A stretch of DNA of 15,375 nucleotides, taken from the NCBI GenBank assembly GCA_017545365.1, contig JAFWOP010000116.1, positions 1-15,375 on the forward strand. The letters are read 5' to 3'. How positions within the stretch are numbered: the first letter of the stretch is position 1; each line of letters begins with the position of its first letter. Of this stretch, positions 6,183 through 13,600 are shown piece by piece. The notes below the pieces were generated by a model that was given only the letters and a program-made list of their open reading frames with translations, was not told the DNA's origin and searched no databases. This DNA comes from Bacteroidales bacterium (GTDB lineage: Bacteria; Bacteroidota; Bacteroidia; Bacteroidales; P3). The translations under genes and the position numbers were made by a program.

Positions 6183-8684
6183 TTATTTCATGATTTTCTT
6201 TCCATGATTGATGTAAAATCCTTTGCGGAGGTGTGAGGTTGCAGGAACTCGTCTGCCGCTGAGGTCATAGACAGCATCTGTTTCAGATTGCAAATCGTAC
6301 ATCTGTAAATTGCCAGTCTCTTTGATGCCTGTCGTAACCTTCTCGCCCAGACGGAAAAGCTTCACTCCGTGACTGGGCACGGTGGTGCTGAGGATGCCTG
6401 TGGCGGCGCCAAGGTCCTCGTTAGCCCAGATGTCATAGACGGGAACAGACTCTGCGGCACTGTAGCCAAGCTGCGTGAGGTCGAAGTCGGATGCCTCGTT
6501 CTTGGTGACGTAGAAGATGAACTCCATCGTGGTGCCAGACGTGTTGGGATTGTCGCTGTCGCACGACGAGTCGTAGCCGCAGAGAGCGCGGAAGGTCGTC
6601 CACGAGTGTCCTGCGGGCAGGTCGTAGATGAGCGTGCACTGGGCGTTGAGTCCAAGGCCGGTGGTATATGACTGACCATCTACGCGCAACGTGCCGCCCT
6701 CTACGTTCTTGTTCACATGCAGGCTGCCCCATTCCGACTGGTAGCTGGTCTGCTTCAACGTGGTCAGCGAGGTCTCGTTACCCTCGGCATCGATGAGCAC
6801 GGGGTTGATGAGGTCGGCACGGTCGTAGGCAAAGCCGTCGCCCCAGTTGCTCACCACGATCTTCAACTGCTCGGCGCCAGTCACGTCGGCCACCAGTGTC
6901 TTGCTCTTCGTGCCTGTGCGACTGATGAGCCCTGAGCGGGCAGCGGCATCGTCCTGCTCGTCGGCGAGCGGGTTCTGGGCGAACACCATGAAGCGGATGG
7001 TCGTCGTGGCTCCCTGCTGACCGATGCCAGAGTCATCGGCAGCGGCCATCGCCTTGAAGCGCACCACGTCCATATCGTCGGGAATCTGGAAGAAGATGGC
7101 GGCGTTGGCATCGGTAGAGAAGCCGCGGTCGTAGGTGACGCCCATCACTTTCATCTTGCCGCCGTTGTCCACGTTCTTGTTCTCATACACGCGGTTGAAG
7201 TAGGACTTGGTATATTGGCGGGTCTTGTAGGTGCCTGTGAGGGGAACCTCGGTGCCGTCGCGCAACACGAGCGTGGGATTGATCCAGTCGCCGTGGTCGT
7301 AGTTGTAGTTGTCCCCACCGTCATCAACCACCAATACGAGCGTCTTCTCACCCTCGGGCCACTCTATGTCCACATCCACAGCATGGCCGTCGGTGGTGTA
7401 GGCCACCACCTCGCTCTTGTAGAGAGCCTTGTTGCCAACCACCCAGCGGTTATTGTCGCGCTGGAAGAGCGCCAGATAGCGGGTGTCGCCGATGTGTGAT
7501 GTCCATGCCACACGACCGTTATCCTCGTCATTAAACACCTGATGGGCCTCCTCGCCATATTTGTGCATCTGGTGATACTCCTCGTTGTTCAGGAGCGAGA
7601 GGGTGAAGGCATCGTTTTTCGTCATTTCGCCGCCAAAGAACAACGGCGAGTGGCAGATGCCCCAGAGCGTCATCATCGTCAGCTGCTCGTTCTGCGAGAG
7701 GTTCGTCCAACGGCCTGCGTCGGCGTTGGTATAGCCCGGATCACCGATGGTCATGGCAATCTGTCCCAGTGGCAGCATATCGCAGTCGGCATAGTTGCCC
7801 GGACGGGTGACAGTCTCCCAGGCATGAGCCTCGTTGAACACGGCATCCACGGCGCTCCAGTTGTCCCATAGGTCGTCCATCATGCGCCACATATTGGCAT
7901 TGTCAAGACACTCCCCGGCATATTGGTACTGCGTCTTGCCGGGCGAGAGCGACAGTACGATGGGGCGTCCTGTCTGGTCGATGGCCTTGCGAATCATGTG
8001 AATCTCGTCGGTATAGAACGGACGTGAGAGGTCGTCAATCTTCAGAAAATCCACGCCCCACTCAGCATAGAGATCCATGATACTGTTATAATATGTCTGT
8101 CCTGCCTCGTTGTTGCGCACCAGCAGGTTGTCCTTCAGCCATGTGCAGGGCGAGGTGGTGCCGTTATAGACCTGACTCCAAGGCGTAGATTCGCTACCTT
8201 TCAGCTTGAAAGACGAACCCACCACGCTCTTGGGCACACCACGCATGATGTGGATGCCGAACTTCAGGCCCATGTCGTGAATCTTCTTGGCCAGAGCCTT
8301 GAATCCTTCGTTCTTGCCATCAACCATACACGACGGGAAGCGGGTGGGCGACGGCAGGTAGCGTCCATACTCATCAAGCACGTATTCCTGGTCGCCCCGC
8401 TGGTTGTAGTTGCCACCGCCCAAAGACGGATGGTTGCAGTACCAGCGGATGTCCACCACCACATACTCCCAGCCATATTTCACCAGGTCGTTATCCACCA
8501 GGTACTGCGCATTCTGCAGCACCTCTTTCTCTGTCACCGAAGAGTAGTAGCAGTCCCACGAGTTCCAGCCCATCGGCGGAGTCATCGCCCAAGTACGGAA
8601 AGTTGCAATCTCTTCATTGTTCTGTGCCTGCACCACACTCAGCGAGAGTAATGTAGCGATGATAGTTAGCGTTTGTTTCATCAT
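6183..8684 (-). CDS. GH27 alpha-galactosidase with two NPCBM-like domains
   Basis: Secreted enzyme of 833 residues that removes terminal alpha-galactosyl groups, for example side chains of galactomannan. The signal peptide is MMKQTLTIIATLLSLSVVQA (1-20). The GH27 barrel starts at TPPMGWNSWDCYY (35-47). The nucleophile is Asp217 in DFLKIDD, the acid/base Asp271 in WRMMDDLWDNW. Two related NPCBM-like modules follow (about 442-570 and 595-727; note DDGGDNYNYDHGDWINP and NWGDGFAYDRADLINP). They appear inserted within the C-terminal beta-sandwich, since the TRYLALFQRD strand (401-410) precedes them and DLTQLGYSAAESVPVYDIW and HGVKLFRL follow (to 779). The tail VYDLSGRRV...KGFYINHGKK (805-830) matches that of the 1420-residue protein in this window and may be a sorting tail. 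It is the first gene of a two-gene operon with the alcohol dehydrogenase. A second ATG directly follows the first; either could be used. Confidence 0.93.
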   Translation of the reverse strand: MMKQTLTIIATLLSLSVVQAQNNEEIATFRTWAMTPPMGWNSWDCYYSSVTEKEVLQNAQYLVDNDLVKYGWEYVVVDIRWYCNHPSLGGGNYNQRGDQEYVLDEYGRYLPSPTRFPSCMVDGKNEGFKALAKKIHDMGLKFGIHIMRGVPKSVVGSSFKLKGSESTPWSQVYNGTTSPCTWLKDNLLVRNNEAGQTYYNSIMDLYAEWGVDFLKIDDLSRPFYTDEIHMIRKAIDQTGRPIVLSLSPGKTQYQYAGECLDNANMWRMMDDLWDNWSAVDAVFNEAHAWETVTRPGNYADCDMLPLGQIAMTIGDPGYTNADAGRWTNLSQNEQLTMMTLWGICHSPLFFGGEMTKNDAFTLSLLNNEEYHQMHKYGEEAHQVFNDEDNGRVAWTSHIGDTRYLALFQRDNNRWVVGNKALYKSEVVAYTTDGHAVDVDIEWPEGEKTLVLVVDDGGDNYNYDHGDWINPTLVLRDGTEVPLTGTYKTRQYTKSYFNRVYENKNVDNGGKMKVMGVTYDRGFSTDANAAIFFQIPDDMDVVRFKAMAAADDSGIGQQGATTTIRFMVFAQNPLADEQDDAAARSGLISRTGTKSKTLVADVTGAEQLKIVVSNWGDGFAYDRADLINPVLIDAEGNETSLTTLKQTSYQSEWGSLHVNKNVEGGTLRVDGQSYTTGLGLNAQCTLIYDLPAGHSWTTFRALCGYDSSCDSDNPNTSGTTMEFIFYVTKNEASDFDLTQLGYSAAESVPVYDIWANEDLGAATGILSTTVPSHGVKLFRLGEKVTTGIKETGNLQMYDLQSETDAVYDLSGRRVPATSHLRKGFYINHGKKIMK
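6285..6313. repeat. possible decayed heptamer array in the GH27 gene
   Basis: The units AGATTGC, AAATCGT, (A)CATCTGT and AAATTGC on the plus strand encode GNLQMYDLQS (791-800). They sit just before the VYDLSGRRV tail, the same place as the clear heptamer array in the 1420-residue protein. The similarity to the units at 3651-3686 is weak, so this is tentative. Confidence 0.35.
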
Positions 8685-8750
8685 TTTTTTGTTTTAATTG
8701 TGTTTGTTAACAGCCACCCCCCCAGCGGTGTAATCGTAGTTTTCTGCCCG

Positions 8751-8800
8751 CAAATATACAAATAAAATCCCAAAGCAGATTGATTTTGCCTTGGGATTTA
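8751..8800 (-). promoter_or_regulatory. 50-bp promoter/inverted-repeat element, copy 2 (GH27-ADH operon)
   Basis: Same element as 4792-4841, with three differences clustered in the loop. The -7 box TATATTTG (minus strand, 8751-8758) lies 66 nt before the GH27 start. The inverted repeat directly abuts the stop codon of the truncated AraC frame (8798-8800). It could therefore also end transcription from that gene, but the copy at 4792 has no such gene upstream on the same strand. Confidence 0.7.
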
Positions 8801-9178
8801 TATTTTATTTGGATATTTTGCTGTTAATCTATAATCATTCGGTGTCATACCCGTGCGCGACTTGAACAAGCGCGAGAAGTGCTGTGGGTATTCAAAGCCG
8901 AGTTGGTAGGCGATTTCGCTGACGGGTAGGCGGGTCTCAACGAGCAGCTGTTTGGAGCGCTCGATGACGGCATCCTGGATGTGACGCTGTGCGGTGGTGC
9001 CGCTCTCCTTGCTGATGAGGTCGCCAAAGTAGTTGGGCGAGAGGCAGACCTTGTCGGCAAAGTAAGCCACAGTGGGCAAACCATTTCGCTCTGGATGTCC
9101 GCTCTCGAAATACTCGCGAAGTTGCTGATGGAAGGCGGTGAGGATGTCGCTGAGGCGCCGCCGAGTCTCGAAACCTGT
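8798..9178 (-). pseudogene. AraC-type regulator, 5'-truncated to its DNA-binding domain
   Basis: The open frame runs for 126 residues from just after an in-frame TAA (9179-9181). It keeps the linker helix (RRRLSDILTAFHQQLREYF) and the whole double helix-turn-helix domain (about residues 34-120). LSPNYFGDLISKESG marks the first HTH and VSEIAYQLGFEYPQHFSRLF plus GMTPNDYR the second. Full-length relatives carry about 160-180 more N-terminal residues with a cupin-like sensor, which are absent. No ATG opens the frame; the only candidate is TTG at 9079. I call it a pseudogene, although a stand-alone DNA-binding domain of this size, like MarA or SoxS, could work. It lies directly upstream of the GH27 promoter element and is the only regulator in the carbohydrate block. 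Confidence 0.75.
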
Positions 9179-9188
9179 TTACAGGGCG

Positions 9189-9214
9189 CAAAGTTACGAA
9201 GAATTTTCGTAACT
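9189..9214 (-). promoter_or_regulatory. -7-like box inside a hairpin upstream of the AraC fragment
   Basis: On the minus strand TAACTTTG (9189-9196) fits TAnnTTTG but has no TTTG at the proper distance. It overlaps one arm of a perfect 9-bp inverted repeat, AGTTACGAA (9192-9200) and TTCGTAACT (9206-9214). A small palindrome, CCTGT-TT-ACAGG, follows at 9174-9185. Any transcript would start almost at the edge of the truncated AraC frame. Confidence 0.35.
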
Positions 9215-9343
9215 CGTGCCACCATCAGTAAAAATGGTAGGATATTCCGTGATTCGGGTAGCAATTAGGCCGGAAATGGCCGCAGCAGCGTTAATCTTTG
9301 TCACTTTTTCCGCGCGATTGCGGTTTATTTCAAATTATTTGTT

Positions 9344-9351
9344 TACCTTTG
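9344..9351 (+). promoter_or_regulatory. -7 box of the Rpn-family gene
   Basis: TACCTTTG fits TAnnTTTG exactly and lies 23 nt before the ATG at 9375. No clear TTTG lies 19-21 nt upstream; the nearest TTG is about 23 nt away. This box supports the start at 9375 over an in-frame upstream start near 9216. Confidence 0.55.
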
Positions 9352-9374
9352 CGCCAGAAAAAAGCAATACCACT

Positions 9375-10226
9375 ATGGGAAAGTATTTAGACCCGAGAGC
9401 CGACCTGACTTTCAAGAAGGTGTTCGGTGAGCACAAGCACCTCGTCATCAGTTTGCTTAACGCTCTTCTCCCCTTGAAGGATGACGAGCGCGTGGAGAGC
9501 ATCGAGTACTGGCCTGCCGACCAGATTCCCGAGCGCACGGAGGCCGAGAAATACAGTATCGTGGACGTGTGCTGCAAGGACAACAAGCAGCGCGAATTCA
9601 TTGTGGAGATGCAGATGACATGGACGGAATCGTTCAAGAAGCGTGTCTTGCTGAATGCCTCGAAGGCCTACGTGGCACAGACCAACAAAGGCATGAAATA
9701 CAAGAACCTGCAGCCCGTCTATGCGCTGAACTTCGTCAATGCCGAGTTCATGAAGGACGTGGATGACTACTATCACTACTATCACCTCGTCCACGACAAG
9801 TACACCGACAAGGTGATTGACGGCCTGCACCTCATCTTTGTGGAACTGCCGAAGTTTAAGCCCCAGACCATCAGCGAGCGTAAAATGCAGGTGCTGTGGC
9901 TCCGCTTCCTCACCGAAATCAACGACAAGACGCAGGAGGCTCCCGCAGAGCTGTTGGAGAACGCCGAGGTGAGCGAAGCCCTCGAAATACTGGAGCGTGC
10001 TGCATTCACGGATGCCGAAATGCGAGCCTATGACAAGTTCTGGGATGAGGTCTCTTCGTTAAGAACCATCGAGGGTGACTGGGAGGATAAGTTAAAAGAA
10101 GCAGAGGCCAAGTTGAAGCAGAAAGATGTTGATTTTGCCCGCAAGCTGAAGGCCATGAACGTGATGACTACCGGGCAGATTGCCGAGGCCACCGGCCTCA
10201 CCGCCGAGGAAATCGAGGGGCTGTAA
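9375..10226 (+). CDS. Rpn-family PD-(D/E)XK nuclease (PDDEXK_2)
   Basis: Protein of 283 residues in the Rpn / PDDEXK_2 family, recombination-promoting DNA endonucleases often labelled putative transposases. The start at MGKYLDPRADLTFKKVFG is chosen because this is the conserved N-terminus and a -7 box lies just upstream. The nuclease core shows Asp64 (SIVDVCCKD) and Glu78-x-Gln80 (FIVEMQM), followed by NASKAYVAQTNKGMKY and LQPVYALNF. The C-terminal tail has a charged helix (about 238-262) and a MTTGQIAEATGLTAEEIEGL segment typical of the family. The gene is complete and apparently intact, with its own promoter and hairpin terminator, so it is a free-standing unit. No transposon ends are visible. 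The family is linked to horizontal transfer of small DNA segments (E. coli RpnA); the role here is inferred. Confidence 0.92.
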   Translation: MGKYLDPRADLTFKKVFGEHKHLVISLLNALLPLKDDERVESIEYWPADQIPERTEAEKYSIVDVCCKDNKQREFIVEMQMTWTESFKKRVLLNASKAYVAQTNKGMKYKNLQPVYALNFVNAEFMKDVDDYYHYYHLVHDKYTDKVIDGLHLIFVELPKFKPQTISERKMQVLWLRFLTEINDKTQEAPAELLENAEVSEALEILERAAFTDAEMRAYDKFWDEVSSLRTIEGDWEDKLKEAEAKLKQKDVDFARKLKAMNVMTTGQIAEATGLTAEEIEGL

Positions 10227-10255
10227 CATATAATAAGGTACAGACGGGAAAGAGA

Positions 10256-10302
10256 TTCGGGAGGCCGATGCTGGCGATTCAGCGGCGGCCTCCCGAAGTT
10301 TT
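10256..10302. terminator. long hairpin terminator between convergent genes
   Basis: TTCGGGAGGCCG (10256-10267) pairs exactly with CGGCCTCCCGAA (10286-10297). An inner GCTG/CAGC stem (10270-10273 and 10280-10283) sits in the loop. GTTTTA follows on the plus strand, serving the Rpn gene 29 bp upstream. Read on the minus strand it could also stop transcripts of the surface-protein operon. Confidence 0.85.
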
Positions 10303-10417
10303 ATTATCATAAATCTTTCAGTCTTCCCAAATTTTCTCCCAATAATCATGTCACCGAACCCGCCCCTTTCTTGCGTCCCGCTGGTAGCAAGCATCACCCT
10401 TCGGGATGCCGAGCGGA

Positions 10418-10469
10418 GGGGAGGGGTGGCCGTAAGGCCGGGGAGGGGTGTGAGGGGTCAGGGGTGGGG
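10418..10469. other. G-run cluster; C-rich 3' untranslated region on the minus strand
   Basis: Seven GGGG runs occur on the plus strand at 10418-10421, 10423-10426, 10440-10443, 10445-10448, 10454-10457, 10461-10464 and 10466-10469. The minus-strand transcript leaving the gene at 10481 would thus contain a C-rich, G-poor stretch, the kind of sequence Rho loads on. The plus strand could form G-quadruplexes. A GGCC-GTAA-GGCC mini-hairpin lies between the run groups. Confidence 0.6.
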
Positions 10470-10480
10470 ACTCTGTATCC

Positions 10481-10654
10481 TTAGTAGTCTTGCTCGTCGT
10501 CCCAGTCCTCTTCGTCCCAATCGTAGCCGCCGCGGCGGGTGCCTGCAGGCTTGTTGTCGGCGCCAGGGTTGATGACGTCAGGGCTTCCGCAAATCATCTG
10601 CATCTGCCGAATCTTCAACACATTAATGTTGGGCTTCAAATATGCTTTTCTCAT
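10481..10654 (-). CDS. 57-residue protein with acidic aromatic tail
   Basis: A short gene starts 15 bp after the stop codon of the 1420-residue protein, on the same strand. It begins MRKAYLKPNINVLKIRQMQM, and this MRKxYxKPxxxV opening recalls small hypothetical proteins found beside surface proteins in Prevotella and Bacteroides. The middle has one Cys and Gly/Pro-rich segments, and the end is DWDEEDWDDEQDY, rich in Asp/Glu with Trp and Tyr. There is no signal peptide or membrane segment, so it is probably cytoplasmic. A strong ribosome binding site (10662-10667) supports translation. Function unknown. A partner or translation-coupled accessory of the upstream gene is possible from context alone. 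Confidence 0.8.
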   Translation of the reverse strand: MRKAYLKPNINVLKIRQMQMICGSPDVINPGADNKPAGTRRGGYDWDEEDWDDEQDY

Positions 10655-10661
10655 AGTCGTG

Positions 10662-10667
10662 TCCTCC
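10662..10667 (-). promoter_or_regulatory. strong Shine-Dalgarno site for the 57-residue protein
   Basis: GGAGGA on the minus strand ends 7 nt before the ATG at 10654 and lies in the gap after the upstream stop codon. It is a near-perfect Shine-Dalgarno, in contrast to the AT-rich leaders of the other minus-strand genes I checked, and it fixes the start of a gene too short to trust otherwise. Confidence 0.75.
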
Positions 10668-10669
10668 GT

Positions 10670-13600
10670 TTACTTGATGATGACCTTGCGACCGTTGACG
10701 ATGTAGAGTCCGCTCTTCGTGGGCTGTGCCACACGGCGGCCCTGCAGGTCGTAGACCACATTATCAATTGTCAATTGTCCATTGTCAATTGCTTTGATGC
10801 CCGATGCCTCACTGCCCTCGCCGTCGAGGAAGTGCGCGGTGCGGGCGTAGGCCGTGCTGCCAAGCTTGCTCTCCACGCGCATGATCCATCGGTAGGCACC
10901 CACGGTCACCGAGCCGTCGTTGCCAAGGCTCAGGTCGCCGTCGATGTTCACATAGTAGAACGGGTCGCCGGCTGTGGCCGTCGTACCATCGTAGGTGCCA
11001 TAGAGCGTGTAGGTGTCCTCCATCGTCTGCATGGTGGCCAGCACGCCGGTGTTCTTGGCCTTCAGCGTAGCGTTGGCGGTGGTGAAGTCGTAGTCCTCCA
11101 CGACCTGCTTCGGCTTATAGACGTAAGGCATGTTGGCACGGAGCACTTCGTCGGCGCTCATCTTCTTCAGGAACACCCAGATGTCGTCGGTGGCGTTGGT
11201 CTGAGAATTCGGCGCGTTGGCAATCATGTTGATCTTATAGAAGTCGAACTTCACCAGGTCATCGTCGGTGATGGTGTAGTCGAAGGGCACGAACCAAGCC
11301 TGGTATTTGCCCACGCGACTCTCACCCAGCGACTTCTTGTAGGTGGCAGAGACGACATTTACGTCTGCTTTGAAGCTGTAGGTACCTGCATCGGTCAATG
11401 TGACAGCTTCAGTGGAAGATGGCATCAACGTGATGTAGAAGCTCTTCGAGCCTGAGTAGTCACCCGCGCCGGTGAGGATGAGCCTATATGTGCCCATCTT
11501 GTTGGGGCTGACGGGGAACGACGCCACAGTCTGTCCGTCCAGTGTGGCCGTGTAGTCGGTGCCAAATGCGAGGGACGTTTCGTTGTATTTCACGACTGGC
11601 GTTATTTCAACATCATTGTTCAGACTGTAGGATTCCTCTATGCCGCTGACGGTGCATACAGGCATTATGTACACCGCAGTGTTGCAAATGGTTGCTGCCT
11701 TGCAGATTTCGTTCTCGGGGATAGTGGCATAGACCTGCGTGCCCTGTGCCGTACCCATCGCCTCGGTGTAATAACAGGTGGAACCTTCTGCTGGGCTGCC
11801 ACCACGCACGAAGGTAGCGCAACTGGTAGCAATGGCTACCTCGTTGTCTGCCGGTGCAATATTGGGATTGGGGGCATAGAGCGAATTGGTGATATTGAAC
11901 GTTTTGTTGTCACCCCATCCGATGAAGCCGCCGCATAGGTCAGTACCAGAGCTGGTAAACATGCGACCGTCGTACACGCAGTTAGAGAAGTTTACATTGC
12001 CTTCTGGAAGGGCAATAAAGCCACCGTGCGTGCCGTCACCACCGACGCTGCTATGGATGACGGTGCTAACGTGGCAGTTAGTGATGTTCGTCGTTCCGTA
12101 ATTATGAGCAATAAGTCCTGCGCCAAACTTCTTAGCAGTATAGATGTAGCCCTCCACCTTCAGGTTTTGGATGGTGGCACCATCGGTGTAGCGGAAAGGA
12201 GCGCAGTATTGCTCGTCGAAAGCGCTCTGGGCGGTACCATGTGTGAAGGTCAGCGTGTAGTCGCCGTCGCCGAGGAAGGTGCCCTTGAACTTATTGTCGC
12301 TTGTGCCCACCATCGTGGATGCGCTGATGTCGGCATCCAGCTTCACGAACTCACCGTTGTAGCTCGTGCCGTTGTTGACGTTATAGGCGAACGTTATCCA
12401 TTGGTCATCATTGCTGATAAGGTAAGGATTGCCCTCGGTGCCAAGACCGCTTAGTGTAGACAATTCGAAGGGCACAATTTTCTTGCCGCTGATGGTGTTG
12501 ATGGTGGCGAGCGTCTTCGTGCCGTCAAAGAGGAATATTTTTCCATCAGCAAAGGAAACATGATCTAAATTGAATGAGCTATTGAAAAAGTCAGTGAGCT
12601 TGGTCCAGCCAATTGTCAGCGAGCCACTGCTGCTTTCACCATTAACACCAGGGCCAATGCCGTATGCACGATTTCCGCCTATGGCAGTCACCTGACCACC
12701 ATTGATGGTGATGTCGCAGCAAAAACCACGTTCACTATAGGCGGTAAGACTATAATGACCGCCACCGATGCCTGCGGCCCAATATCCACCTGTGGCGTTG
12801 ACCACGCCACCGTTGATAATAATGGTGCCACCTTTTATGTTTTGAAAACTTCCACCGATGCCAGCTGAATAATATCCACCCGTGACGTTGATAGTACCTC
12901 CGTTGATGGTTAGCGTACCCACATCTTGGGCACCGATGCCCGACTTTTCTCGATCGCAGTTATCGATGGTCAGTGCGCCCGGGCCTTCAATGGTCAGGCT
13001 GTTTCCATTGCTCAGCTCGATGCCCTTGGGGGCGTGGAGCGTGGTGCCCTCGCCGAGGAAGAGGGTGACGTCACCGCTGATTTTGATGCGCGACGTGATT
13101 TCTAAATCCTGAAATACCCCATATTTCTCTGAAGCCAGCGTGGTCATTTCGCTGTTGATGGGATAATATTCATCTGAGCCTAACACCCTTATATTGCAGG
13201 TCTTTGTGCCCGTGTAGCTGCCGATGCCGGTGAAGGTGAGCGTGTAACTGCCAACCTCCTGCACGGTGGCAGGGCTGAAAGTGTAGGTGTAGTCGGTACC
13301 CTCCGTGAGCGCTGGGCCGTTGATGCTGCCGGCAGTTACGGAAGGTTCGATGGCGATGGCCGAGCCTGTGTACCTATAATATTCTTTTACATTGCTGACG
13401 ATGAGAATTATGTAGTAAGTTTTGTTGTCAGCAGCCGTAATGGACTGGTAGACTCCATCGACGGGAGCGGTGGAACTGACCAGCGTGCCCTGTGAGCCTG
13501 CGCTGGTGGTCTTGTAGAGGCGATTCATCGTCAGTTCGCCGCCTTCCTTCACGAGGTCGAAATTACTGGTACTCTGCCCGTCGGCCATGATATAGAGGCA

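Noticed and set aside
589..8684. Complete polysaccharide utilisation locus
   Set aside because: No SusC/SusD pair, hybrid two-component sensor or sigma/anti-sigma pair occurs in the window. Only glycosidases, a dehydrogenase and AraC fragments do.
8845..9264. 139-residue minus-strand open frame starting MLPESRN
   Set aside because: It is out of frame with the AraC helix-turn-helix, which is clearly encoded in the neighbouring frame at 8798-9178.
10092..10397. 101-residue minus-strand open frame across the Rpn 3' end
   Set aside because: It reads through the hairpin terminator and antisense to the conserved Rpn C-terminus; no family resemblance.
10490..11455. 321-residue plus-strand open frame
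   Set aside because: Antisense to the 1420-residue gene and the 57-residue gene. It shows no signal or domain and lacks a plausible start context.
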